A DNA stretch of 53,125 nt from Phallusia fumigata (GCA_008931825.1 QXVZ01012168.1:1-53125), one strand, 5' to 3'. Positions 38,801 to 52,672 are shown, numbered from the stretch's first letter. Program-made: numbers and translations. The notes: a model not told the origin generated them from the sequence alone.

Positions 38801-41800
38801 ATACCGCGTCGCAAATGGTGACCGACTCTTGCATTACTCCGCTCGAGTCAAGTACAGTGCGGAAGATCAACCCGACGATGTAACTACTGGTATCCTGGTG
38901 GTGAGGAACGACAACAACTTTGATAACACCGCCACTGTCAACTTCGCATATCCTGCAGCCAACATCGACAGCCAAATGATCATGAGTGGGTTGAACTCCG
39001 AAAGCTCAATTGCCACCGAAGTCTTGTTCAAGAACTACGACGGTGCCGAGCGCAAGCTGTGGAAATTTGCTGTTTCATACGGAAAGTCAAGCAACATCAT
39101 CACGGTCACAATCAATTCACCGGACATGGAGGAAACAACCTTGAGAGGAGACTTGAGTCAAGTTATCAGACAAGCCGGTCACTTGATCGAAGCCTTGTCT
39201 TCGGATGCTACCAGCACCGGACTGAGATTTATCAAGGGAATGATCCCCACTGAAACCGGATTTGACATGTACTTGGGATACCAATACAATGACGGGCCCA
39301 AGAACACTCTGCATCTGATCGTTGGCTACAACAATGACATGGCATTTGCTTTGCTCGAGGTTAAGCGCGACTTTGTGTCCGAAGCGAAAATTGGAAAAGT
39401 CTCAATTAATCTCGTCGACCCACGACTTGTGCAAATTGAGATGAAGGCTTACCCAGTCGTTACCGACTTCCTTCGTCAGATGTTCTCAGTATGCGACAAT
39501 GAGGTAGCACGTAAGATCAACTGGCTCGCAGATCAACTGGTCGACTTTTTGTTGTCCTGCAAAACGGTGGTTAGTGGAAGCGAATCTGTAGAGAGAATGT
39601 CGGAAAGCTCCATTGACGGTTTAATCCGTTTTATCAACCAAATACGATCCACCTCAGTGCAAAGCATGACTTCGACCTTCAACGGCATGTCGGACAACTT
39701 CGATTCCTCGCACACCGTTATCCAGGCTTTGCTGAGACAAGCAATAAACATGATTGATGAGACCATCACTAGTCTTCGCAATGTAGTCGCCGGTCCATTC
39801 GCCGAACTCATCGACCAACACTACGGGGTTTTCCTCAACCGCATTGCCACGTCGCTTAAAGTCCATTTGCGCTTTGCTGTGGATATCCTCTCTCGAGTCA
39901 ATGCCGACGAGGTATTCCAGGAGCTGGTAGACGAGGCCGTCCAGAAGACCTCTGACTTTATCCTTGCCAATGGCGAAGCTCTGTTTATGGCATCAAGGCG
40001 CCCGCTCGCGGAACTTATCGCTGTGACTGACTCTGAGTTGATCATCAACATTCCTCTTGAGTTCGAGGTAAGAAATATAACAATGTAATTTGTGAAGATC
40101 AAAGGTTTTGAACCCTATTTTAACTTGCAAAACTTGTTCGTAGCTTGATCATTTCGTTCCATTGCCATCACTTGAAGATCTGAAGACATGGGCGGCGCAA
40201 ACTGCTCTTGCCATGAAGATCGACGAGGCTGTTAGCAAGCTTTACTCCTACGTCGACCAGTACTATCGAGTACGCGCAGTTGTGTTCATGCCAAGAGACG
40301 AGCTTCTGCCACCGTTCAAGGTAGTTGGGTTTTTAATATTAATCTAGTTGTTCATGTGCGAAAACTAAAGTAAACACGTTCGACGAAAAGCTGTTCCATT
40401 TTCATGACGTTAAATATCTTTTTTACAGGGGCACGCCTTTGTATCCGGCTTCCGTCACTTCAGCACCTTCGACAAACGCCACATTGACTTCTCCAGCAGC
40501 TGTCCCACCACCCACGTCTTGGCCACTGACATGCGAAACGACAACTTTACCATCACACTTTCCTACGGCGACACTTCCGCTGACTCTGTTCCATCTATTG
40601 AAATAATCATTGAGAACCGAAGAGTCGTTGTTTTCAGCGACTATAGCGTACAAGTCAACGGCCGAACCAAGGACGTGCCCTTAGTTGTCGGAAAGGTGGG
40701 TCTTCACAAAAAAATTCCATAATATTTTGGTTCAGAAATTTAAAAAAATTTCTTCAAAAAAAAAGTTCAACCTTCGTTTTTTGTTTCTTAGATTGCTGTG
40801 ACCCGGGAAGGAAAGACCGTCCACATCCGACATGTGGAGGGTGACGTGGATGTTGGATGCGACTTCAGCACTCAGCTCTGCACTGTTGATGTTTCGCCGT
40901 ACTATTTTGGTGCTACCGGTGGTCTGGCCGGAACTTACAACAACGAACCATCCGATGACGTCATGGGCCCTGCCCTCAATCAGCTTGATGACGTAGCCAC
41001 TATGGCTTCTCAATGGGAGGTGAGTGAAATTGAAATCGTAAAAGTTGTGATGCCCGATGGTACCATTTTAAAAACGTAACTGTTGCTTTCACAGACCTCA
41101 GACACCACTTGTGCCAGTGGCAACGCTTACAGGCCATGTGCAAGCAACAGCGTACCGGCAATTTGCAGACAGCTTTTTGAAAACACCAATTCCCCATTCC
41201 GATCTTGTTTCCCGCTTGTCGACCCCAAGACATTTATGCATATGTGCCAGGATGATATGTGTGACGACAACAACGCAGTAAGTACAGTTGAAATCGTCTA
41301 AAAGTATTTCGAACATGGACAGATCTATATGAGATGTTTACTTTTGCAGGCGAAATCGTGCTCTGCCTCCTCGGCGTACTTGTACAGATGTAAGTTGGCT
41401 GGAGCGCCGCTCACTATGCCCGATCACTGCGTGATGTGCAGCGACGTTCACGGTCACCAGTTCAGCGCTGCCCGATCTAGAAATGCCGAGATCACCGGAG
41501 TTGACTTGGTCTTCGTGGTCCAGGAAAGCGCCTGCATGCAGTAAGTCATCAGAGGCTTAAAAAAACCGGATAAATTTCAACATTCAACTGATATCGGTTT
41601 TCACGCAGACCTAAAGTGTACGTTGTATTTTCGTTTTAGACGCACCTCCAAGGCAATGCGCAAGTTCATCAAGCGCCTATCGTCCGAAATGAACAGCGAG
41701 GGCCTGCGCAATTCCCGCTACTACATGGTGGGATACGGTGGAATCGATGGAAGCGAAGCACCTCACACCTACACCTTTAACAACGAACCATTTACCACCA

Positions 41801-42663
41801 GAAAGGTAGATTCTAGAATCCCTGACACTTTGCAATTAGCCCGTTGCTCTTACTTACCCGATGTTTTTTCCGTAGAATTCCTTGTCCAAGACCATACGCC
41901 GCATGCAACTCGCCGAACAGAGCACCAACCCAGATGCACTAGAAGCTATCTCGTATGCCACCAAATTGCCGTTCCGTGCCGGTGCCAAGCCCATCATCGT
42001 GCTCGTGTCATGTGACGATTGCAGCTTCGAGACCAAGGTACTATTTTCCGTGATGTCTTTAAATTGATAAAATACCTTTAATGTTCAACAGCCCAATTTC
42101 ACTTTAACTTTCTCATTCCTTAGGTTTCGTTCGGAAATGTTGAATCGCAGTTGAGAACCCGGAGAATCGGCTTCCACCACCTTCCTCACCATGCCATCAC
42201 CGCTGGTTCGAAGTCGGTAAGTCAAAGGCTTGCTTTCCTTGGCTTTGGTACAAAGTACTTTGGGTTAACAATTTTGGACCTTGTTTGTGCAGATGTTCGG
42301 CTACGACAGGCGAACTGCCTTCTCCAAACACAACCTGGACAGTTCTGTGATTAAACCAAGCAAGACTGACAGCTGCGTGCCACTGGCAACAGTCACTGAA
42401 GGGTCCGTGTGGGACTCCAGGCAATTGGTGAGTGTATGTTTTCACTGTGTTGCCCATGAAAACTTGAAACAAATCGCGTTTAAATGTGTTACTGGTTTAA
42501 CGCGCTAATATGTTTCAACGTACTGTTTCGGTTTCAGAGCGACAAAACCTTCCAGAGTAGATTGGGCAATTACCTCGCCAGGAGTGCACAGTCCGGTACC
42601 ACCGTCACGTGCACTTGCCAAATGAACGAAGAGGGAGTTGCTTCACCGATCTGCACGCCATAG
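17841..42663 (+). CDS. Giant apolipophorin/apoB-like large lipid transfer protein
   Basis: About 35 exons encode about 5,490 residues, longer than human apoB-100 (about 4,560) or insect apolipophorin precursors (about 3,300-3,400). Exons are 17841-17904; 2-9 at 19393-19434, 19537-19694, 19765-19995, 20139-20288, 20407-20596, 20675-20811, 20883-20998, 21100-21265; then 24871-25053, 25122-25268, 25358-25500, 25565-25723, 25882-26006, 26134-26343, 26504-26662, 26733-26929, 27036-27218, 27301-27445, 27557-27682, 27764-27920, 28005-28081, 28139-28313, 28516-28687, the giant exon 28928-40067, and ten more to 42663. The order is signal peptide (about 1-20), vitellogenin-type lipid-transfer module (about 30-650), acidic linker with an RSAR site (about 724-727), long beta-rich lipid-binding region, von Willebrand D domain (about 4977-5141), then a Cys-rich and VWA-like tail. 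It should circulate as a lipoprotein scaffold. It resembles insect apolipophorin in its tail and vertebrate apoB in its giant exon. Exon 12 carries an apparent frameshift. Confidence 0.92.
18043..21351 (+). repeat. Left arm of the 3.3-kb duplication (lipoprotein intron 1 to exon 9)
   Basis: This interval recurs at 21353-24661 with exons and introns in the same order. It ends at the N at 21352 and the second arm begins there. Sequence agreement is very high in exons and slightly lower in intron 1. It is interpreted as the overlapping end of one haplotype contig. Confidence 0.85.
21353..24661 (+). repeat. Second copy of lipoprotein exons 2-9 (probable second allele)
   Basis: Exons 2-9 recur at 22703-22744, 22847-23004, 23075-23305, 23449-23598, 23717-23906, 23985-24121, 24193-24308 and 24410-24575, offset by 3,310. 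Protein differences are few; the clearest is NPNPITLSM against NSNPTTLSM at the end of exon 4. Splicing both copies in series would repeat over 300 residues of the lipid-transfer module, which no family member does. The allele reading is therefore preferred. Confidence 0.85.
24602..24820 (+). repeat. Contig-overlap duplication around N24711
   Basis: About 109 bp of intron 9 left of the N (24602-24710) is repeated right of it (24712-24820) with single-base differences. Same interpretation as the larger duplication. Confidence 0.8.
25358..25500 (+). other. Lipoprotein exon 12 with apparent frameshift
   Basis: In the incoming frame the exon reads through IKQVIQM and then hits TGA at 25478-25480. 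One base later the frame DNEPIQQ continues and joins perfectly to VASFVWTHLQQL in exon 13, a conserved feature of the lipid-transfer module. The exon length (143) is out of phase by one. A single inserted T near 25478, or loss of two bases, would explain it. It could be a sequencing error, a null allele or a real break. Confidence 0.75.
26134..26343 (+). other. Lipoprotein exon with acidic linker and furin-like site
   Basis: Residues about 671-740. A run of Asp and Glu (from about residue 705) is followed by VIGRSARSSSD. R-S-A-R fits the minimal furin motif R-X-X-R. Insect apolipophorin precursors are cut by furin at about this distance from the N terminus into apoLp-II and apoLp-I. Cleavage here is inferred. 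Confidence 0.6.
28928..40067 (+). other. Giant 11.14-kb coding exon of the lipoprotein gene
   Basis: This single exon carries 3,713 uninterrupted codons (residues about 1205-4917). The acceptor TTTTTTAACAG|C at 28927 restores phase with the upstream exon ending CAGAG|GTATTA. The donor is GAG|GTAAGA at 40068. The protein is rich in alternating polar and hydrophobic residues, poor in Cys, and full of short beta-strand-like segments. This is typical of the lipid-binding belt of apoB and apolipophorins. A motif of the type (H/Q)N followed by a few residues, then (I/V)P and a strand, recurs along its length. The upstream open frame back to 28842 is intron. Confidence 0.9.
34270..35000 (+). repeat. 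Clear protein-level tandem repeats within the giant exon
   Basis: Five consecutive units of about 51-56 residues follow a common plan. Each opens with an HNIPEI-like turn. A strand ending in SGSM or SGSL plus PP.GS follows, then a (V/I)DG turn, and a strand ending in V.PT or similar. Examples are ISGSLNPPQGSIKMVVDG, VSGSMSPPSGSLFVTIDG and ITGGMEPLQGSITLTMDE. Flanking parts of the exon show weaker versions. Confidence 0.65.
40144..42663 (+). other. Lipoprotein 3' exons: von Willebrand D, C8-like and VWA-like tail
   Basis: Exons lie at 40144-40320, 40429-40695, 40792-41019, 41095-41277, 41350-41540, 41640-41805, 41876-42037, 42124-42216, 42293-42427 and 42538-42663. STFDKRHIDF, a Cys-containing VLATD segment and GLAGTYNNEPSDD mark the D domain. 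A Cys-rich stretch (ASGNAYRPCASNS onward) follows. VDLVFVVQES with later VGYGG and PIIVLVSCDDC resembles the degenerate VWA-like tail of insect apolipophorins. Vertebrate apoB lacks these parts. The stop is TAG at 42661-42663 after SPICTP. Confidence 0.85.
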
Positions 42664-43401
42664 GACATTGCCAGACCTTAGGAACTTTACCGGACAAATT
42701 TTGGACCTGACCTATGTACATACAACTGAGCATCCACTTGACCTAGACATACGTTTTAGTTTTAATTTAGGTGTTTTTACTTGTTGTTTGTGTAATTTAG
42801 TGCCTTTACTTGTCAAAATATCGTCTACCAGTCCCCACATGTCTGTCCCTTGTGTGGTTTGTGTTGTTTATGTTCATGTTTGTATGTCGGTTCACTGTTT
42901 AATTTCATCACCCTACAAGTTAATGTTGCCCGCCACCCTGGTGGAGAAGGCTCGCCTAATTCAAGCAATACACTGTTACGTGTGAAGGCGTGACTTCAAA
43001 ACCAATACTTTTGCTGCAGTTTCGTACCCCCAACAATTCTGTAATGCAGTAAGCTATAATCCAGACCTGTTACACCCCTTATGCAATTGAAAAATCCTAC
43101 ACGTTGAAGTCACCGTCACGCATGTGTCGTTATCTCGTTTCTCTCTTGTCTTTCGCTTCCTGTGATGTTGAAATGTTAAACTGAAACTAATCAACTTTGG
43201 TCGTGTTTGAGATGTAAGCTGTCATCGTAGAAACAAGACTGGACAAATTTGTTAATCGTCCAAAGAAAGGAAGTTATCTAATACAAACAGACATAGGCTA
43301 AAGCCAATACGAGCAGAATTTCTGAATCACTGTCCCCTTTTTTTCATAACCAGGACTAAGACAGAACACCGAACATTCAGTATTAAAGCTTTTCCAATCC
43401 C

Positions 43402-43407
43402 AATAAA
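43402..43407 (+). terminator. Candidate polyadenylation signal of the lipoprotein gene
   Basis: This is the first AATAAA after the stop at 42663, about 740 nt downstream on the sense strand. No 3' end data are available, so it is tentative. Confidence 0.4.
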
Positions 43408-43635
43408 AAAGTTACCCGATTCAATGTAGCAGATTTTAATCTAACACAAACTATAACTTTTGTCCATATTCACATTTGCATCTTGCCGTACAACACAATA
43501 ATTATGGGTCCCCTTCCATGAAATTCCAAATTTACTTTTTTTTTCTTTTTTTCTTTTTTTCTGTCGGGGGGGGGTTTGTTCCCACGTTTTGGTCATGAAG
43601 GAGTGGTCCGAATTTCTTCAAATTTTCACACATGA

Positions 43636-43655
43636 GGGGGGGGGGGGGGGGGGGG
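43636..43655 (+). repeat. Twenty-base poly-G tract
   Basis: An uninterrupted run of 20 G follows a T-rich low-complexity block and a 9-G run at 43566-43574. The exact length is unlikely to be reliable in an assembly. Such runs can form G-quadruplexes. Confidence 0.7.
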
Positions 43656-44460
43656 TGCACTGTCAACTTTTTACCCCAATTCATCCATCGGTTCACCCAC
43701 AGGCCCCCAAAATGTAAAACTATATTTAACACAGTAAGTATCCTAGACGTTTCCTCTTTTGATAGTGGATACAATGCAAAGTGTTTTAACGTTTTTTGTG
43801 ACTTATATTTGGATTCACCAATTTCCTACCTTTTTAACCCCAAATATTTAGTTTTTTGTTTACATGCCCTTTACTTTAGACATACTAATCCAAATGTATT
43901 GAAATTTAGGACGGATATATTTAGTGTGCTTCTTATAGGTTGTTTAAAATTTTAGCCTGATCGGTCAAGTATTTACCCTTGAGGCTGCAAATATGTGTAT
44001 ACCAGCTGGCTGTTTTGCTCCAAATGCAAAACGACCTGACACAAGGGAGTAATTGACAATTTAACGACTTAAGCGGCGCAATGCTCAGCAGTTGGTCACA
44101 GGCTGTGGCCAGGCGGGCATTTCATTTTAATTGTCTTGTTTTATGATGGACGAAGCTCAGCTGTTTATATTCTGGTTTAGGTGATTGTGTAAACCGAAAT
44201 GCGTCTGCTAAATAACGTTGTAAAGGTGATACATTACAGATAAGCTTATTAGCTATGGACCATGTCAGTTTCCAACATTGGGATTTGTTGTGGAGAGATA
44301 CAAAGCAAGGGAACAATTTCAGGTGGAGCAGTTTTGGAAAATAGAAGGTAGGATATTCCATGCTAAAGTCATTGTGATGAAACTGTAAAGCTATGCTCAT
44401 CTGATTTATGTTTAAAACAAGCCAATATGCAACGATATGACTTGAGTTGCTGTTTGTTTT

Positions 44461-44590
44461 AGTCTCACACACCAAACGACAAGAGGATTCAGAGAACGAC
44501 AGCATCACTGCCATGTTCAACTGGCATTGCCACAGATTGTTCAATGAGCTGGCATGCCAGGTTCTATATGATAATTGTGTGGAGGCACCA
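44461..44590 (+). other. Possible orphan exon cut by an assembly join
   Basis: A strong acceptor (TGTTTGTTTTAG) is followed by 130 bases open in one frame. It encodes a segment with ENDSITAMFNWHCHRLFNEL and CQVLYDNCVEAP, which looks compositionally like protein. The N at 44591 interrupts it. I do not recognise the family, and the rest of the gene is not visible. Confidence 0.3.
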
Positions 44591-44591
44591 N

Positions 44592-45005
44592 GGAAAAGTT
44601 ACAGACCTGAAATCGGTAACAGTGGGATCGGGTGCGTAGAGGGCAATGACTTGCTCCGCTATTCCTGGCCACATCTTCTGGCACATCGACACGAACCGCT
44701 GCAAATAATTAATTGATACAACTGGAAATTGACAAAGCCCTAAATGCTAAATAACATTTTTCACTTACGTCGTACGACAAAGGCACTGGGATCATTGCTG
44801 ACACAAGATACAGTTCTTGACTGTCCGTTCCGATCATCACATTTTTGTTGGTTTGCCAGTTTCCCATCTGTACCAAGATAAGTATTATAAGTATTCAAAA
44901 AGTGTTAAAACGTTATACTTACAGCATAGGCGTCGGCCTGTTGTTGAGTGAATTCTACACCGTCGATGACAGGAGCAAAGGGTTCAATAAAACCGTAGAA
45001 ATCGC
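44592..45005 (-). repeat. Displaced partial copy of esterase exons 8, 7 and 6
   Basis: Bounded by N bases at both ends, this 414-bp piece matches 46531-46945. It holds exon 8 (44607-44698), exon 7 (44769-44867) and a truncated exon 6 (44923-45005). It differs by isolated substitutions, for example NVMIG against NAMIG and AEQV against ADQV. It lies downstream of the esterase stop codon and cannot be spliced sensibly. It is probably a small contig from the other haplotype placed beside the gene. Confidence 0.8.
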
Positions 45006-45206
45006 CNCCCCATGGAGAACGCCACCTCTCTAGTTTAAAGAGCATTTAGGAACCCCAACTGAATCACACATTCTTTAGAAATCAATATGCAAACAACTGA
45101 GGCACCTTACCAGAAAATAATAATTTGTGAAAGTTGTTTATTAAGTTATCAATTATGGTTACTAATATAAACTTCTGAAAACAACAAATTGATTCCTCAT
45201 GTATTT
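45006..45206. other. Esterase 3' flank
   Basis: About 200 bp lies between the displaced contig and the esterase stop codon. On the minus strand an AATAAA (45205-45210) overlaps the stop codon itself, reading CAATAAAAA. If used, the 3' UTR would be very short. Confidence 0.4.
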
Positions 45207-49087
<3,881 letters not shown>

Positions 49088-49446
49088 GCTGGCTCCGAAT
49101 GGACTCAGTTTGAGTTCAACGTGGTCCCCTTTTTGTACGTTTCTTGTGTTAATACTGCGACGATGTTTGCCGAGTTTATATTTGGTCTTAAGTCAGCTGT
49201 CGGGTTCCATCGCACGACATGAGTACTATCGAATCGGTGGGAAACGCAACACATGGATCTGGTGATATTAATAATACAAACGGTATAGACGGTTCGTACT
49301 AATTTTCCAGAAATTTGATAATAAACCTGACGTCGAGAGACGGTACTAAACAAACTGAAAGTTTGTTCACATGTTTGCTCGCGAGAAGACATTGTTTAAA
49401 ATAAACATCTTCATGTTGTTCCATGTAAACTTATGGGTTTCAATTT

Positions 49447-49636
49447 GGCTCTGACCTTAAACAGGATTGAGAATCATTGGTATTAACCTTTTTACAGTTG
49501 GCATTTTCTGGGCGTCAAGAATAGAATTAGGCTAGGTCCCNTGGCTCTGACCTTAAACAGGATTGAGAATCATTGGTATTAACCTTTTTACAGTTGGCAT
49601 TTTCTGGGCATCGAGAATAGAATTAGGCTAGGTCCC
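49447..49636. repeat. Contig-overlap duplication around N49541
   Basis: 49447-49540 recurs at 49542-49636 with one or two changes, and the N lies exactly between the arms. It is interpreted as unmerged contig ends. Confidence 0.85.
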
Positions 49637-50329
49637 GATAAAGGCTTTATGTTTTCGAAACTATTGGCTGGATAGTGCGGACAAAAAGTTCTGTGATGCC
49701 TATCGGGATCTCAGGGGATGATAATAGCTTGGGTTGCATATGAACCTTGTAGTTGCAGAGGTCACTTCTTTAACATTACTGATTCTAGTTTTTTGCTTGC
49801 ATTTTACAATTATGGGACTCCAACTGCAGCGCTGCTGCTGACACAGCATAAAGTGTACATAAAGGTTCAATGACAATATACACAGCGCTATACTACCTGT
49901 AGAAAATAGGTCTTTGAACCGGAGACACAAGTCAAGTAATTCCTAATCGTGTTCAAGACAGTGACAGGCACGTCCGAACTCTTGTTCTTGATGACTCAGA
50001 TCCAAGTCAACACGACAAATAAGATTTACCCAAAAATCCGTCAATCGTTGGTGATTTGATATTCACAAAACCGACGAACAACAAATGGTTTGGGCAATCT
50101 ATGACGGTTGCACAAAGACCAGAATGTTCCAACTGCGCAGGTGCGATAGCGGTGTTTGGGAAATAAACAGACAATCGGAAACATAAAAAAAACCAGTGTT
50201 CTCAAGTGGCTCAGATAACCTGTCTAAATTCCGTCACTTGTGACACAAACACGCATTGTTTATGTAGTTCAATGGAAAATCCTGTTTGATTTTTATCATC
50301 GTTACTCGATCCTTTTTTAAATTTAGGTG

Positions 50330-50460
50330 AACTCTTCGCGTTCCACTGGGTTGGAGCAAAGCCGCTAAGTTTCTTGCTGCGACCGTGCGACAGGATTACA
50401 GCTCACAACCTCGCGAGCGCAGGCCAGTCGTGCTATCCACTTGGCCATCTAAGTAACCGA
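50330..50460 (-). mobile_element. tRNA-derived SINE-like element
   Basis: Read on the minus strand, TGGCCAAGTGGATAGC (50447-50432) matches a polymerase III A-box. About 20-40 bases later, GAGGTTGTGAGCTGTAATCC (about 50412-50393) resembles a degenerate B-box and T-arm. Anticodon-stem pairing is poor, so a working tRNA is unlikely. A non-tRNA tail follows. It is best described as a tRNA-derived SINE fragment or tRNA pseudogene. Confidence 0.55.
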
Positions 50461-50621
50461 ATGAGATATTAAGATCTTCTCAAGCAAAATGGCTTTCATT
50501 TCCTGCATGTCGACACAGCCTCAGGACTAGATAACCGTCACTACCTAACCGACTGTCACACTTGCATTAGGGCAAACTTCAGTTTAGTTTGCTGTGTTTA
50601 ATGAATAGCAGCGGTCACGAG

Positions 50622-52672
50622 TTAAGCTTTAGCTTGAGACTTGCTCTGTCTTGGCTTGGGCGTCTGTCCCTCCCGAAAACCATTGCTGTAACATACAGTT
50701 GAGTTGGTTACCAATTGGAATTTAGATAAGATAACCCTCATACAGTTACTTACTGGAATTTTCTATTGACGACTTTGAGGTGGCGCATTCTGCCAGTGCC
50801 AGTCGTGTGACGCCTCTTCGCTTTCCTGGACCAGTTGACTGCAAACACAAGATGTTTACTAACTATTACACATCTTTCATCTTGGTATGTCTTCGGTAAG
50901 AACTAGCAGGGGGCCTTTTACCACATGCCATTTCACTTACACTATGAATCGATTAAAAAAGACATATAATTTACTAAATTATTTCACATTGAGTTCCATT
51001 ATTACACAAACGTTATTGACATGATTGTTTCAGTAATGCATGGGTAGATACAAGATAAACATTGTAGGGTACCAGGAATATGCACACAGAACAGTACCAG
51101 ATTTTTTCCACACATTTTATGTACTTTGTTTAAATTAGAGTTGTAATTACATCACTAACTGAAGAAAATAAAACAACCATGGCCAAACCTTCAAACTTCA
51201 GAGAACAGGTCAACTATTAGCAATGAATGCAACACATAATCCAATCTACCATTAGGAAAATATCAGACTACAGGGTTAAACATAGCAATCAGTGCACTAT
51301 AACAGTATGCTCTAAATTTCATCCAATTCGCACAATTAAATTCGACACATTTTAGGGGGCTGAACAAGGCAATGGGAAAGGGACTATCAGGGTTACTGCT
51401 AGGTCTATGAGGTCACAAAGCAACACTAACCCTCCCAGACACACTACAATCTGCAAAAACCTCAATGAACTCAGACAAGTAGTGAATACTCACTTTAGCT
51501 TAAGCTACATTGACACTAGTTTAAAACCACTGAAACTTTTAGTTGTGGTGTTGTGTGTAAGCATTTAATATTTTTGAAATAGTGGAGTTACCACTGGGTT
51601 GATGCAGTCGAACAAAAAGATGATACACCACCATGGCAATGTTAAGATTATGGTTATGTCTAAGTCTGTCAAACATTTCACATCAAAAATGTACAGACAA
51701 GCTGCAAGGGAAAAAGATACAAATGCTATTTTTGTAACTTTTTGCAAAAAAGGGTTTGGGATACATGACTTAAAAGTCCTTGTTTGATTAAAATTACTAT
51801 GAAAATAATTAGTATATCTGATGTAAACAGCATGTAAACAATTATTAGTATATCTGATGTAAACTGCATGTAAATTTTTTAGCATTTTTATTCGTGTGAG
51901 GTGGCGAAATGATCAAATCCAAGTGGTCTGACACGTGATCAAACGCAAAAGAAATTTACATCGCTTGCCTTGCACGTGTTTGGTGTAAAACAGTCATAAT
52001 GAATCCAGGAAATTTCTGGGCTGGCAGCATAGACTTTTTATAATGGCCACCACTGCAACATTTTAAGACTTCCTATCAAGGCATATTAAAACGTAAAAAA
52101 GAATAAACAGTGTTTGGCACAACCCAGAATAAAAATAATCGCATATCAACCAAACAGTAAATTTACATCTAAGACATATAAAGCATGAAACAAGTCTCAA
52201 ACAATCTACTTACATTGTCCTATTTTAGCTGACTTTTTCTTTTGGATGTGGTAGTTTGATCTACCGGTACGGCGACACAAAGTATGTGTCTTGTTGTGCC
52301 GCTTCCCAAAACTTGATGTTCCTTTCGTCTAAATTGAAATGATACGTTGTGAAACTTTCCCGAACTAAATTTGTTAAGATGCAAATTGATGTAAAACTGC
52401 ATTCTAATGTTTAATTGTAATATAACACACTGCCTCCTTATTTTGACACTGAAGGCCTTACAGTAGATAATATCGCGGCCTATTTTCAGTTTTCGTAAAT
52501 GACACATATTCTCCCTCACTAAAAACAAAGCTAGTTAGGTCTGTAAGCACTCTTTTGTGACTTAAAGAGTTATCTGTTAAATACACTACAGTTTCTAATA
52601 AACGAAGACTTGGTTTTGTTGGTAGAAAAACGGATTCACGATGATTTTTTTCCATGTCTTTTTACGTACCAT
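50622..52672 (-). CDS. RPL37: Ribosomal protein L37 (eL37), zinc ribbon degenerate
   Basis: Four minus-strand exons: the ATG alone at the end of exon 1 (52670-52672), then 52214-52328, 50754-50838 and 50622-50685. They give about 88 residues. eL37 is a small zinc-ribbon protein of the large ribosomal subunit. Matches are [20 protein letters not shown] and [10 protein letters not shown], then [26 protein letters not shown] and [11 protein letters not shown]. Exon 1 ending in ATG and a pyrimidine start site are typical of this gene. Oddly, only the first of four zinc-binding Cys remains. CRRCG is CRRTG, and the T-C-A-K-C-G block reads KSAKIG. About eight residues (the YPAKRKR region) are missing before NWS. 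Either a diverged paralogue or a decayed copy is possible. Confidence 0.85.
50839..52213 (-). other. RPL37 intron 2
   Basis: This intron is 1.38 kb. No exon encoding the missing GYPAKRKR-type segment could be found in it. It contains a short tandem repeat (51808-51875). Ribosomal protein introns often host snoRNAs, but I see no convincing C/D box pair. A 106-codon minus-strand frame at 51565-51885 runs through the tandem repeat and is not credible. Confidence 0.5.
51808..51875. repeat. Two-copy tandem repeat of about 36 bp
   Basis: ATTAGTATATCTGATGTAAAC followed by (A/T)GCATGTAAA occurs twice in direct tandem with near identity. It is a local slippage-type repeat inside RPL37 intron 2. Confidence 0.75.

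Larger units (their letters stand above)
42664..44590. other. Lipoprotein 3' UTR and downstream spacer
   Basis: A candidate polyadenylation signal AATAAA lies at 43402-43407, preceded by ATTAAA near 43382. A low-complexity patch follows at 43530-43660: T-rich runs, a 9-G run and a 20-G run. The stretch 44461-44590 may hold an exon of another gene (listed separately). Nothing else is supportable. Confidence 0.45.
49088..50621. other. Spacer between esterase and RPL37
   Basis: Two minus-strand genes are separated by 1.5 kb. It contains a contig-overlap duplication (49447-49636) and a SINE-like element (about 50330-50460). An ATTAAA on the minus strand at 50598-50603 could serve RPL37. No promoter element for the esterase can be named and no gene is visible. 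Confidence 0.45.

Noticed and set aside
44122-44544. 140-codon minus-strand frame
   Set aside because: It overlaps the better supported plus-strand acceptor and open segment at 44461-44590, and shows no domain or splice context.
50330-50460. Functional tRNA gene
   Set aside because: The A-box is good, but the B-box is degenerate and a cloverleaf with a sensible anticodon arm cannot be drawn.
51565-51885. 106-codon minus-strand frame in RPL37 intron 2
   Set aside because: Its start consists of the local tandem repeat translated twice; no similarity to known proteins is seen.
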